Below are positions 44,286 to 53,043 of a stretch of DNA of 64,000 nucleotides, one piece after another. Positions within the stretch are counted from its first letter, which is position 1; each line of letters opens with the position of its first letter. A model generated the notes under the pieces. The model saw only the letters and a list, made by a program, of their open reading frames with translations, searched no databases and was not told where the DNA came from. Source of the DNA: Burkholderiales bacterium (GTDB lineage: Bacteria; Pseudomonadota; Gammaproteobacteria; Burkholderiales; Burkholderiaceae_C). The position numbers and the translations under genes are program-made. The stretch is from positions 88,667 to 152,666 of the forward strand of contig JACRAY010000035.1 in the NCBI GenBank assembly GCA_016213325.1, in the 5' to 3' direction.

Positions 44286-46004
44286 CTATCTTGACAAAGT
44301 TCGCCACGCTTGTGTGCGCCGGTCGATCCACCATGCCGCCATCATGAACAGCAGGGTGGCGGTGGCCGATGCGACGGCGATGAGCACGGCCATGGCCGCC
44401 GCCGCGCCCAGTTCGCCCGCCTCGTCGAGGTTCAGGATCGCGATGGACGCGACCTTGGTCTCGGGCGAATACAGGAACACCACGGCCGAGATGGTGGTCA
44501 TGGCGTTGACGAAGAAGTAGCGCGCGATATCCACCAGCGCGGGCGAGCAGATCGGCACCGTGACGCGCCAGAACGTGCGCCAGAACGGCACCTTGAGCGA
44601 CGCGCTCACCGCCTCGAACTCGCCGTCCAGCGACTTCAGCGCCGTCACCGCGGTCAGGTGGCCGGTGGTGTAGAAGTGGACGATGGTGCAAAGCGTCAGC
44701 AGCGCCAGCGTGTGGTACAGCGCGTTCAGCGGGTTGTCGGGCGCATTGAAGAAGAAGATGTAGCCCAGCCCCAGCACCAGCCCCGGCACCGCCATGGGCA
44801 GCATCGCCAGCAGCTTCACCACGCCGTGCAGCGACTCCATGCCCTTGGTCTTTTCCACCAGGTAGGCGCCGCAGAACACCAGCACGCTGCCGAACAGCGC
44901 CGTGCCCGCCGCCATCTTCAGGCTGTTGACGAAGGCGATGCTGACTTCGGCGTCTACCAGCCCCATCGTGTAGTGCTTCAGGCTCGGCTTCAGGTCGTAC
45001 GGCCAGAAGGTGGCGAACGATGCGAACACCGCCATGCCCAGCATCGCCAGCACCAGCAGCGCGATCACGCTGCAGTAGGCCGTCATCGCCGCGTCGAAGC
45101 CGCGCGAGGGCCGGGGCCGGTAGGGCACGGCGCGCGCGGTGAGCATCGCCGTCTGTCGCCGGCTCACGTAGTGGTCGACGCCGAAGGTCAGCACGGCCGG
45201 TGCCAGCAGCAGCAGCGCCACCACGGCGCCCTTGGCGAAGTCCTGCTGGCCGATGACGAGCTTGAACACGTCGGTGGCCAGCACGTTGAAGCTGCCGCCT
45301 ATGACCTTGGGGATGCCGAAGTCGGTGATGACCAGCGTGAACACCACCAGCGCCGCCGAGATCAGGCCGTACTTGGCGCCGGGCAGCGTGATGGTGAAGA
45401 ACTTGCGCACGGTGCTCGTGCCCATCGCGTCGGCCGCTTCGTACAGCCGCGCGTCGGCCAGCGACAGGGCGGTCACCAGGATCATCAATGCGTGCGGGAA
45501 CACGGCAAAGCATTCGGCGACCACGATGCCGGGAGCGCCATAGACCTGCGGGATGCCGACCGCGTGCATCCAGCCCTTCAGCACGCCCTGGTTGCCGAAC
45601 CAGTAGATGAGCGAGATGGCGGCCAGCAGCGAAGGCGCCAGCAGCGGGATCAGCGTGATACCGCGGAACAGTTTCTTGAGCGGCATGCACGAGCGCGCCA
45701 GCGCGTAGGCGAAGCCGAAAGCCAGCGGCACCGCGATGGCGGTCACCAGCGCCGACACCCACACGCTGTTCCACAGGCTTTGCAGCAATGCGGGCGTCTG
45801 CGCGTACGCAATGAAGTTGTCCAGCGCCACGAACTCGCCGGCGGTGCCTTCGACCGACTGCACCAGGATCGCGCCCAGCGGCAGCGCCAGGAAAGCCACC
45901 AGCAAGGCCGCCACCACCAGCAACCCGCCGTGCGCCACGCGGTCGGTCCAGTGCGACGCCTGCCTCACCGGCGCCGTGTCGGGCACGGGGAGGACGGCAG
46001 CCAT
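44286..46004 (-). CDS. 2-aminoethylphosphonate ABC transporter permease, fused two-domain type
   Basis: 572 residues with about twelve membrane helices in two homologous halves, each with an EAA-like coupling loop (YEAADAMGTSTVRKFFTI in the first, EAVSASLKVPFWRTFWRV in the second). This FbpB-like fused permease, between a Fe/phosphonate-type ATPase, a binding protein and phnW, is the arrangement of the putative 2-aminoethylphosphonate importer of Burkholderia-type organisms. The start at 46004 is one base after the ATPase stop. Confidence 0.92.
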   Translation of the reverse strand: MAAVLPVPDTAPVRQASHWTDRVAHGGLLVVAALLVAFLALPLGAILVQSVEGTAGEFVALDNFIAYAQTPALLQSLWNSVWVSALVTAIAVPLAFGFAYALARSCMPLKKLFRGITLIPLLAPSLLAAISLIYWFGNQGVLKGWMHAVGIPQVYGAPGIVVAECFAVFPHALMILVTALSLADARLYEAADAMGTSTVRKFFTITLPGAKYGLISAALVVFTLVITDFGIPKVIGGSFNVLATDVFKLVIGQQDFAKGAVVALLLLAPAVLTFGVDHYVSRRQTAMLTARAVPYRPRPSRGFDAAMTAYCSVIALLVLAMLGMAVFASFATFWPYDLKPSLKHYTMGLVDAEVSIAFVNSLKMAAGTALFGSVLVFCGAYLVEKTKGMESLHGVVKLLAMLPMAVPGLVLGLGYIFFFNAPDNPLNALYHTLALLTLCTIVHFYTTGHLTAVTALKSLDGEFEAVSASLKVPFWRTFWRVTVPICSPALVDIARYFFVNAMTTISAVVFLYSPETKVASIAILNLDEAGELGAAAAMAVLIAVASATATLLFMMAAWWIDRRTQAWRTLSR

Positions 46005-46005
46005 G

Positions 46006-47061
46006 TCAGAACACCCGGATTCGCTCGGGCAGCAGCTTGAGCTTCAGCGGCGAGCCGACCTCGAGCGACTGCTCCGACAGGAAATTGAGCGAGAGGTACA
46101 CCGTGAGCTTGTGCGGCTGCAGGGCCGGCGAGCCCACGTGCACGTGGCAATACGAACCGAGGAAGTCGATCTTCTCGATGCACGCGTCGAACACATGCGC
46201 GTCCCTGGGCGCGATGGGCCGGGCCAGCACGTCTTCAGGCCGCAGGTACACGCGCGCCTCGCGGTCGGCGCCGGGGTAGGGGATGCGCAGGTCGCCGAAG
46301 CGCAACTCGCCCGCGGCCACGCGCGCCGGCAGCACGTTGACCTTGCCCACGAAGTCGGCCACGAAGGGCGAGGCCGGCTCGCGGTACACGTCGAGCGGCG
46401 TGCCCACCTGTTCGATGTGGCCCTCGTTCATCACGACGATGCGGTCGGCCACCGCCAGCGCTTCTTCCTGGTCGTGCGTCACCATGATGGTGGTCACGCC
46501 CACCTGCTGCTGCAGCGCGCGGATTTCGCCGCGCAGCCGCACGCGCTCCAGCGCGTCCAGCGCCGACAGCGGCTCGTCCAGCAGCAGCAGGCCGGGCGAG
46601 GTGGCCAGCGCGCGCGCCAGCGCGATGCGCTGCTGCTGCCCGCCCGACAGCTGCGACGGGTACTTGCCCTCGGTGCCGGGCAAACCGACCAGCTTCAGCA
46701 GTTCAGCGACACGCCGCGCCACCTGCGAGCGCGGCACCTTGCGGTTGACCAGCCCGTAGCCGACGTTGTCGGCCACCGACAGGTTGGGAAACAGCGCGTA
46801 GCTCTGGAACACGATGCCGTAGTCGCGCTGCGCCGGCGGCAGGCGGGAGATGTCGCGCCCGCCTTGCCACACCTCGCCCGAGGTCTGCACCTCGAGCCCG
46901 GCGATGATGCGCAGCAGCGTGGTCTTGCCACAGCCCGAAGGCCCGAGAAAGCAGACGAACTCGCCGCGGCGGATCGTGAGGTCGATGCCCGCCAGCGCCG
47001 TGAACGCGCCGAACGCCTTGCGGATGCCGCGCAGCTGCAGGAACGGCGCGTCTTCGCTCAT
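46006..47061 (-). CDS. phnT: 2-aminoethylphosphonate ABC transporter ATP-binding protein
   Basis: 351 residues, CysA/PotA-type ATPase: Walker A GPSGCGKTT, signature LSGGQQQRIALARAL, Walker B LLLLDEPLSALDA, H-loop MVTHDQEEAL, followed by a C-terminal TOBE domain (about 240-350) that ends with VYLSLNFL and LLPERIRVF. Second gene of the importer unit phnS-phnT-permease-phnW; start at 47061, 21 bp after the binding-protein stop. Confidence 0.93.
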   Translation of the reverse strand: MSEDAPFLQLRGIRKAFGAFTALAGIDLTIRRGEFVCFLGPSGCGKTTLLRIIAGLEVQTSGEVWQGGRDISRLPPAQRDYGIVFQSYALFPNLSVADNVGYGLVNRKVPRSQVARRVAELLKLVGLPGTEGKYPSQLSGGQQQRIALARALATSPGLLLLDEPLSALDALERVRLRGEIRALQQQVGVTTIMVTHDQEEALAVADRIVVMNEGHIEQVGTPLDVYREPASPFVADFVGKVNVLPARVAAGELRFGDLRIPYPGADREARVYLRPEDVLARPIAPRDAHVFDACIEKIDFLGSYCHVHVGSPALQPHKLTVYLSLNFLSEQSLEVGSPLKLKLLPERIRVF

Positions 47062-47082
47062 GCCAAGCCTCGGTTCAGCGCG

Positions 47083-48120
47083 TCAGCGCTTTTCCGACTT
47101 GGCGTTGTAGCGCTTGTTCCATTCGGCCAGGATGCGCTCACGCCCGCTGGCTGCGAAGTTGAAATCCATCTTGATCAGGCGCGCTTCGTAGTCGGGCGGG
47201 ATGTGCGTGAGCTTGGGCGCCACACCGGGCTGCGCGGTCAGCGCGAAGTTCTTGCCGTACAGGATCATCGCGTCCTTGCTCGACGCCCAGTCGGCCAGCT
47301 TCTTGGCCGCGTCCAGCTTCTTGGTGCCCTTGTGGATGGCGAACGCCTCGAGGTCCCAGCCCAGGCCTTCCTTGGGGAACACCAGGTCGATGGGCGCGCC
47401 CTTCATCTTGTTGGTGTAGCCGCGGTACTCGAAGGAGATGCCCACCACGTATTCGCCCGCGGCCGCCATGTTGCACGGCTTGGAGCCCGAATGCGTGTAC
47501 TGCGCGATGTTCTCGTGCAGCCCGTCCATGTACTTCCAGCCGCCGCCCTTGCCGGCGTCGTCGCCCCACAACTGCAGCCAGGCCACCACGTCGAAGTAGC
47601 CGGTGCCCGACGATGCCGGGTTGGGCATGACCACCTGCCCCTTGTACACGGGCTTCAGCAGGTCCTTCCACGTCTCGGGCTTCGGGATGTTGCGCTTTTG
47701 CGCTTCCACGGTGTTGAAGCACACCACCGCGCCGAAAACGTCCATGCCCCACCAGGCAGGCACCTTCCGCTTGTCACGGTACTGGCTCATGATCGCGTCG
47801 AGATTCAGCGGCGCATACGGCTCCAGCATGCCGTTCTGGTCCAGCAGCGCGAGGCTGGACGCGGCCACGCCCATCACCGCGTCGGCCTGCGGGTTGGACT
47901 TTTCGGCCAGCAGCTTGGCGGTGATGACGCCGGTGGAGTCGCGCACCCACTTGATCTCGATGTTGGGCTCGACTCGGTTGAAGGCTTCCTGGTAGGCCTT
48001 CAGCTGGTCGGTCTCCAGGGCGGTGTAGACCAGCAGCTGGGTTTTCTGCGCGGCTGCGGTGCCTGCAAAGGCGAGCAGCGCACAGGCGGCGAGAGATGCG
48101 GCGAAGCGGGACACAGGCAT
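47083..48120 (-). CDS. phnS: 2-aminoethylphosphonate ABC transporter substrate-binding protein
   Basis: 345 residues, start MPVSRFAASLAAC at 48120 behind AAGGAG. Signal peptide ends at TAAA/Q near 25. The mature part is a family 1 (Fe/thiamine/phosphonate) binding protein: LLVYTALETDQLKAYQEAF, ADAVMGVAASSLALLDQNG and GTGYFDVVAWLQLWG. First gene of the importer operon, with the promoter and a GntR-type operator in the divergent gap before phnR. Confidence 0.92.
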   Translation of the reverse strand: MPVSRFAASLAACALLAFAGTAAAQKTQLLVYTALETDQLKAYQEAFNRVEPNIEIKWVRDSTGVITAKLLAEKSNPQADAVMGVAASSLALLDQNGMLEPYAPLNLDAIMSQYRDKRKVPAWWGMDVFGAVVCFNTVEAQKRNIPKPETWKDLLKPVYKGQVVMPNPASSGTGYFDVVAWLQLWGDDAGKGGGWKYMDGLHENIAQYTHSGSKPCNMAAAGEYVVGISFEYRGYTNKMKGAPIDLVFPKEGLGWDLEAFAIHKGTKKLDAAKKLADWASSKDAMILYGKNFALTAQPGVAPKLTHIPPDYEARLIKMDFNFAASGRERILAEWNKRYNAKSEKR

Positions 48121-48172
48121 GGATGGCTCCTTGGCTTGTTGGCTGGCGCGGGGGGAAGCGTGCTCGGCAATC

Positions 48173-48226
48173 ATTGAACGGGCACCCGTCGAGCTTGTCA
48201 ATTGTTTTTTGCAGATTGTTGACAAT
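48173..48226. promoter_or_regulatory. phnS promoter and PhnR-type operators in the divergent gap
   Basis: On the minus strand TTGACA (48201-48196), a 17-bp spacer and TTCAAT (48178-48173) form a good promoter for phnS. The word TTGTCAA (48195-48201) and its inverse TTGACAA (48219-48225) lie 17 bp apart, and ATTGT-TG-ACAAT (48215-48226) is itself palindromic: likely GntR/FCD sites for the divergent phnR product. One site covers the phnS -35 box, which suggests repression of the importer; TTGACA at 48219 could serve phnR. Confidence 0.6.
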
Positions 48227-48254
48227 CCATTCTTTCAGTGCTTTCATCCGGTGC

Positions 48255-48962
48255 GTGACGGCCGTCCTGCACCCCACTATCGCGCTGCTGCAGACCAGCT
48301 CGCTCGCCAGCGTGGTGCAGCAGGAAGTGGAGCGCGCCATCCTGGAAGGCGAGTACGCGCCGGGCACCAAGCTCACCGAGGCGATGCTGGCCGGCCGGCT
48401 GGGCGTATCGCGCGGGCCGGTACGCGAAGCCTTCCGCATGCTCGAAGAAGCGGGGCTGGTGCGCACCGAGAAGAACCGCGGCGTGTTCGTGCGTGACATC
48501 CCGATGGACGAAGCGGTGGAAATCTTCGACCTGCGCGCTGCGATGGACGAACTGGTGGGCCGCCAGCTGGCGGCGAACATCACGCCCGCACAACTCAAGG
48601 AGGTGCGCGGCATGGTCGATGCGATGGAGAAGGCGGTGAAGGCCGAAGACGCCCGCCACTACCACCTGCTCAACCTGCAATTCCACGACCGTCTGGTGGA
48701 GATGGCGGGCAACCGCAAGCTCACCTCCATCTACCGCAAGCTGATCAAGGAACTGTCGCTGTTCCGGCGGCTGAACCTGGCCGACGGCTGGCTGCTGCCG
48801 ATCTCGGCCAGCGAGCACCGGCAGATCGTGAAGGCGATCGCCGCCGGCGACCCCGACGCCGCCGGGCGCGCCATGTTCCAGCACGTGATGGACAGCAAGC
48901 AGCGCACGCTGGCCAACGACCTGCGCCGTCAGTCCCGGGCGCGCAGCCCCGCCAACGCCTGA
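48255..48962 (+). CDS. phnR: phosphonate-associated GntR-family (FCD) regulator
   Basis: 235 residues from GTG at 48255 (VTAVLHPTIALL); longer frames run into the operator region and are not supported. Winged helix about 25-85 with LTEAMLAGRLGVSRGPVREA; FCD domain about 95-220 with HYHLLNLQFHDRL and SEHRQIVKAI carrying metal-site histidines. Sequence and place match the phosphonate-utilisation GntR regulators of Burkholderiales. It is divergent from the importer operon and 10 bp upstream of phnA, so it can control both. Confidence 0.88.
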   Translation: MTAVLHPTIALLQTSSLASVVQQEVERAILEGEYAPGTKLTEAMLAGRLGVSRGPVREAFRMLEEAGLVRTEKNRGVFVRDIPMDEAVEIFDLRAAMDELVGRQLAANITPAQLKEVRGMVDAMEKAVKAEDARHYHLLNLQFHDRLVEMAGNRKLTSIYRKLIKELSLFRRLNLADGWLLPISASEHRQIVKAIAAGDPDAAGRAMFQHVMDSKQRTLANDLRRQSRARSPANA

Positions 48963-48972
48963 ACCCCGACCC

Positions 48973-50187
48973 ATGCTCACCGTCAACGAACGCACCTACC
49001 GCGCACCGGCCGAACCCACCGTCGTGGTTTGTGTCGACGGCTGCGAACCCGACTACCTGGCGCAGGCCGTCTACCACGGCCACATGCCGTGGCTGGCGCA
49101 TGCGCTGGCAAGCGGCACCGGGCTGGTGGCGAACTGCGTGGTGCCCAGCTTCACCAACCCCAATAACCTGTCGATCGTGACCGGCGTACCGCCCTCGGTG
49201 CACGGCATCTGCGGCAATTACCTGTATGACCCGGAGACCAATTCCGAGGTCATGATGAACGACCCCAAGTGGCTGCGCGCGCCATCGATCCTGGCCGCGC
49301 TGGCCGAAGCCGGGCGCAAGGTGGCGGTGGTCACCGCCAAGGACAAGCTGCGCCGGCTGCTGGGCCACGGCATGCAGGGCATCTGCTTCTCGTCGGAGAG
49401 GGCCGACCAGGTGACGGCGGAAGAACACGGTATCACCGATGTGATGAAGCTGGTGGGCATGAAGCTGCCCGATGTGTACAGCGCGGAGCTGTCCGAATTC
49501 GTCTTTGCCGCCGGCGTGGCGCTGGCGCGCCGCGCGCGACCCGACGTGATGTACCTGTCGACCACCGACTACGTGCAGCACAAGCACGCGCCGGGCACTG
49601 CCGCCGCCAATGCGTTCTGCGCGATGATGGACCGTTACCTGGGCCAGCTCGACGACCTCGGCTGGGTGATCGCGCTCACCGCGGACCACGGCATGAACGC
49701 CAAGACCGGGCTCGACGGCACGCCCGATGTCATCTACCTGCAGTCCTGGTTCGACCGTGAGCTCGGCCCGGGCAAGGCCCGCGTGATCCTGCCCATCACC
49801 GACCCTTACGTGGTGCACCACGGCGCGCTCGGCTCGTTCGCCACCGTCTACCTGCCGGCGGGCATGCCGGCGGCACCGTTCGTGGCGCAGCTGCAGGAGT
49901 TGCGCGGCATGGAACTGGTGCTCACGCGCAAGGCGGCGGCGCAGCACTTCGAGCTGCCGGCCGACCGCATCGGCGACATCGTCTGCGTGTCGGAACGCTC
50001 CACCGTCATCGGCACCTCGGCCGACCGGCACGACCTGTCGGGGCTGGACGCGCCGCTGCGCTCGCATGGGGGCACCAGCGAGCAGCGCGTGCCGCTGGTC
50101 GTGAACCGGCCGCTGAAAGGGCTGGACACGACGCGGCGCTGGCGCAACTTCGACGCGTTCGACCTCGCGCTGAACCATGCCCAGTGA
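48973..50187 (+). CDS. phnA: phosphonoacetate hydrolase
   Basis: 404 residues, alkaline-phosphatase superfamily. Metal ligands and nucleophile are visible: Asp22 in VVCVDGCEPDY, Thr61 in VVPSFTNPNN, the DYVQHKH pair near 204-208 and ADHGMN near 243, matching the two-zinc site of PhnA. It cleaves phosphonoacetate to acetate and phosphate. Its 3' end overlaps phnY by 11 bp. The last step of the route from 2-aminoethylphosphonate. Confidence 0.95.
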   Translation: MLTVNERTYRAPAEPTVVVCVDGCEPDYLAQAVYHGHMPWLAHALASGTGLVANCVVPSFTNPNNLSIVTGVPPSVHGICGNYLYDPETNSEVMMNDPKWLRAPSILAALAEAGRKVAVVTAKDKLRRLLGHGMQGICFSSERADQVTAEEHGITDVMKLVGMKLPDVYSAELSEFVFAAGVALARRARPDVMYLSTTDYVQHKHAPGTAAANAFCAMMDRYLGQLDDLGWVIALTADHGMNAKTGLDGTPDVIYLQSWFDRELGPGKARVILPITDPYVVHHGALGSFATVYLPAGMPAAPFVAQLQELRGMELVLTRKAAAQHFELPADRIGDIVCVSERSTVIGTSADRHDLSGLDAPLRSHGGTSEQRVPLVVNRPLKGLDTTRRWRNFDAFDLALNHAQ

Positions 50188-51634
50188 CCGCATCGCGGAA
50201 TTCATCCGCGACCACGCGCTCGACAGCATGCGGCTGGCCGGCCGCAAGGTGCGCGGTGACCGCACGTTCGAAGTGGCCAACCCGTACACCGGCGAGTGCA
50301 TCGGCACCGTGCCCAAGGCTTCGCTTGCAGTGCTGCGAGAAGCCTTCGAGTCGGCCCACGCGTTCCGGCCCCACCTGACGCGCGCCGAGCGCGCCGCCAT
50401 CCTGCAGAAAGCGGCCGCGCTGGTGCGCGAGCGCAGCGCGGACATCGCGCGGCTGATCACTGCGGAGGCGGGCCTGTGCCTGAAGGACTCGACCTATGAA
50501 ACCGGGCGCGTCGCCGACGTGCTGCTGTTCGGGGCGACCGAAGTGTTGCGCGACGACGGCCAGGTATTCAGTTGCGACATCACGCCGCACGGCCGCAAGC
50601 GGCGCGTCTACACCCAGCGCTCGCCGCTGCTGGGCGTGATCAGCGCGATCACACCGTTCAACCACCCGATGAACCAGGTGGCGCACAAGGTCGTGCCGGC
50701 CATCGCCACCAACAATCGGATGGTCCTGAAGCCGTCGGAGAAAGTGCCCTTCTCGGCCATCCTGTTCGCCGACCTGCTGTATGAAGCGGGCCTGCCGCCG
50801 CAGATGCTGAGCGTGGTCACCGGCGATCCGCGCGAGATCGCCGACGAACTGGTGACGAACCCGCGCGTCGACCTCGTCACCTTCACCGGCGGCGTCGCCA
50901 TCGGCAAGGCCATCGCCGCGAAGGCCGGCTACCGCCGCATGGTGCTGGAGCTCGGCGGCAACGACCCGCTGGTCGTGATGGAAGATGCCGACCTCGACGA
51001 GGCTTCGACGCTCGCGGTGCAGGGCTCGTACAAGAATTCGGGGCAGCGCTGCACCGCCGTCAAGCGCATGCTGGTGCACGAGCCGGTGGCGGCGCGCTTC
51101 ACCGAGCTGGTGGTCGAGAAGACGCGCGCATGGAAGCATGGCGACCCCATGGACGCGGCGATGGACATGGGAACGGTCATCGACGAAGCAGCGGCGAAGC
51201 TGTTCGAAGCCCGCGTGGACGAGGCGGTGGCGCAGGGCGCGAAGCTGCTTGTGGGCAACCAGCGGCGCGGTGCGCTGTACTCGCCCACGGTGCTGGCCGA
51301 CGTCGATCCCGGCATGACGGTGGTGCGGCATGAAACCTTCGGCCCGGTCTCGCCCATCATCCGCTTTCGCGACATCGACGACGCGATCCGCATCGCCAAC
51401 GGCACGGCCTACGGCTTGTCCAGCGCGGTGTGCACCAACCGGCTGGACTGGATCACGCGTTTCGTGAACGAGCTCGACGTGGGCACCGTCAACGTGCGCG
51501 AAGTGCCGGGCTACCGGCTGGAGCTCACGCCCTTCGGCGGCATCAAGGACTCGGGCCTCGGCTACAAGGAAGGCGTGCAGGAAGCGATCAAGAGCTTCAC
51601 CAACCTCAAGACCTACTCGCTGCCGTGGCCCTGA
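50177..51634 (+). CDS. phnY: phosphonoacetaldehyde dehydrogenase
   Basis: 485 residues, NAD-dependent aldehyde dehydrogenase superfamily, with active-site Cys in NSGQRCTAVKRM, base Glu in LELGGNDP and TPFNHPMNQVAHK cofactor motif. It oxidises phosphonoacetaldehyde from PhnW to phosphonoacetate for PhnA. Overlaps phnA by 11 bp and the HD gene by 10 bp. Assignment from the phnA-phnY-HD context plus family features; the general ALDH family is certain. Confidence 0.93.
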   Translation: MPSDRIAEFIRDHALDSMRLAGRKVRGDRTFEVANPYTGECIGTVPKASLAVLREAFESAHAFRPHLTRAERAAILQKAAALVRERSADIARLITAEAGLCLKDSTYETGRVADVLLFGATEVLRDDGQVFSCDITPHGRKRRVYTQRSPLLGVISAITPFNHPMNQVAHKVVPAIATNNRMVLKPSEKVPFSAILFADLLYEAGLPPQMLSVVTGDPREIADELVTNPRVDLVTFTGGVAIGKAIAAKAGYRRMVLELGGNDPLVVMEDADLDEASTLAVQGSYKNSGQRCTAVKRMLVHEPVAARFTELVVEKTRAWKHGDPMDAAMDMGTVIDEAAAKLFEARVDEAVAQGAKLLVGNQRRGALYSPTVLADVDPGMTVVRHETFGPVSPIIRFRDIDDAIRIANGTAYGLSSAVCTNRLDWITRFVNELDVGTVNVREVPGYRLELTPFGGIKDSGLGYKEGVQEAIKSFTNLKTYSLPWP

Positions 51635-52179
51635 CGCTTGCCGACATCGAAGCGCTGTTCGTTGCCAAGGGCGGCGAACAGTACAGCGGCGAGCCGGTCA
51701 CGCAGCTCGAGCATGCCTTGCAGTGCGCGCAGCTGGCCGAAGGCGAAGGCGCCGGCGACGAGCTGGTCACCGCAGCGCTGCTGCATGACCTGGGCCACCT
51801 GCTGCACGACCTGGGCGACACGCCCACGCTGCAGGGCATCGACGACCTGCACCAGTTCCGCGCGCTGCCATTCCTGCGCGGCACGTTCGCGCCGCCGGTG
51901 CTCGATGCGATCCAGCGCCACGTGGACGCCAAGCGCTACTTGTGCGCGACGCGGCCCGGCTACCTCGAGGCGCTGTCGGACGACTCGAAGCGCTCGCTCA
52001 AGCTGCAGGGCGGCGCGTTCGACGCGGCACAGGCCGAAGCTTTCATCCGCCAGCCGGGCGCCCAGGACGCGGTGCGGCTGCGCGTGTGGGACGACCTGGC
52101 CAAAACCGCAGGGCTGGCCACGCCACCGCTGGCGCACTACCTCACGCGCGCGCAGCGCTGCCTGCTGCCCGTCGCATGA
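51625..52179 (+). CDS. phosphonate-degradation-associated HD-domain protein
   Basis: 184 residues, GTG start at 51625 inside the phnY end. HD metal-site pattern: QLEHALQCAQLAE, LVTAALLHDLGHLLHDLG, AIQRHVDAKRYL. This matches the HDIG-like proteins found with phn genes. By relation to PhnZ, which oxidatively cleaves phosphonates with a mixed-valent di-iron HD site, an oxygenase role is possible but the family member's reaction is not established. Followed with a 4-bp overlap by the EamA gene. Confidence 0.82.
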   Translation: MALTLADIEALFVAKGGEQYSGEPVTQLEHALQCAQLAEGEGAGDELVTAALLHDLGHLLHDLGDTPTLQGIDDLHQFRALPFLRGTFAPPVLDAIQRHVDAKRYLCATRPGYLEALSDDSKRSLKLQGGAFDAAQAEAFIRQPGAQDAVRLRVWDDLAKTAGLATPPLAHYLTRAQRCLLPVA

Positions 52180-53033
52180 CGCTCACCTGGGGCGTCTTTG
52201 CCGCCGTGCTGTTCGGCGCGCTGTTGCATGCGAGCTGGAACGCGATGGTGAAGTCCAGCTCGGACAAGGCGCTGGACACCGCGGTGATCCACATCATCGG
52301 TTCGTTCGTGGCGCTTCCGCTGTGGCTGCTGGTCGGGCTGCCGCCGGTGCAGTCATGGCCCTACATCGCGGCCTCGTGCGTGATCCATATCGCGTACTAC
52401 ATCGCATTGGTCGGTGCCTATCGCCACGGCGACCTGAGCCTGACCTACCCGCTGATGCGGGGGGTCGGGCCGATGCTGGTGGCACTGTCGGCATCCATGA
52501 CCGTCGGCGAGACGCTGTCGCCCATGGCGTGGGTCGGAGTGATGGGAGTGTGCGCCGGCGTGCTGGTGCTGGGGCTGTCGCGCCATGCGCTCGAGCGGCC
52601 CAAGGCAGTGGGCTTCGCGCTGGCCAATGCGGTGGTGATTGCGCTCTACACCGTGATCGACGCGCTGGGCGCGCGCACCGCGGTCGCGCACGGCGGCAAT
52701 GCCTGGCAATACGTCGTGACCCTGTTCGTGTTCGACGGCTGGCCGTTCGGACTGCTGGTGCTGTGGCGCCGCGGGTATGCCGTGGCGTGGCCGTATGCGC
52801 GCGCGCGCGCGCCGATGGCCGTGATCGGTGCGGCTGCTTCGCTGGGTTCGTACGGGATTGCGTTGTGGGCGATGACGCGCGCACCGGTGGCGCTGGTGGC
52901 CGCGCTGCGCGAGACCTCGGTGCTGTTCGCGGCCCTGCTCGGCAGCTGGCTGCTGAAGGAAACCTTTACCACCCGCCGTGCCATCGGCACGGCGGTGATC
53001 GTCGCCGGCGTGCTCGCCCTGCGCCTGGGTTGA
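52176..53033 (+). CDS. EamA-type membrane transporter, phosphonate-associated
   Basis: 285 residues, ten predicted helices in two EamA repeats (MTLTWGVFAAVLFGALLHASWNAMV at the start, second repeat from about AVGFALANAVVIALYTVID). Members are drug/metabolite-type permeases; the version that accompanies phn genes has been noted as phosphonate-associated. It could export alanine or acetate or import a phosphonate. Last gene of the phnR-phnA-phnY-HD-EamA set; 10 bp before the convergent end of the giant gene. Confidence 0.82.
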   Translation: MTLTWGVFAAVLFGALLHASWNAMVKSSSDKALDTAVIHIIGSFVALPLWLLVGLPPVQSWPYIAASCVIHIAYYIALVGAYRHGDLSLTYPLMRGVGPMLVALSASMTVGETLSPMAWVGVMGVCAGVLVLGLSRHALERPKAVGFALANAVVIALYTVIDALGARTAVAHGGNAWQYVVTLFVFDGWPFGLLVLWRRGYAVAWPYARARAPMAVIGAAASLGSYGIALWAMTRAPVALVAALRETSVLFAALLGSWLLKETFTTRRAIGTAVIVAGVLALRLG

Positions 53034-53043
53034 GGTACCGGCG

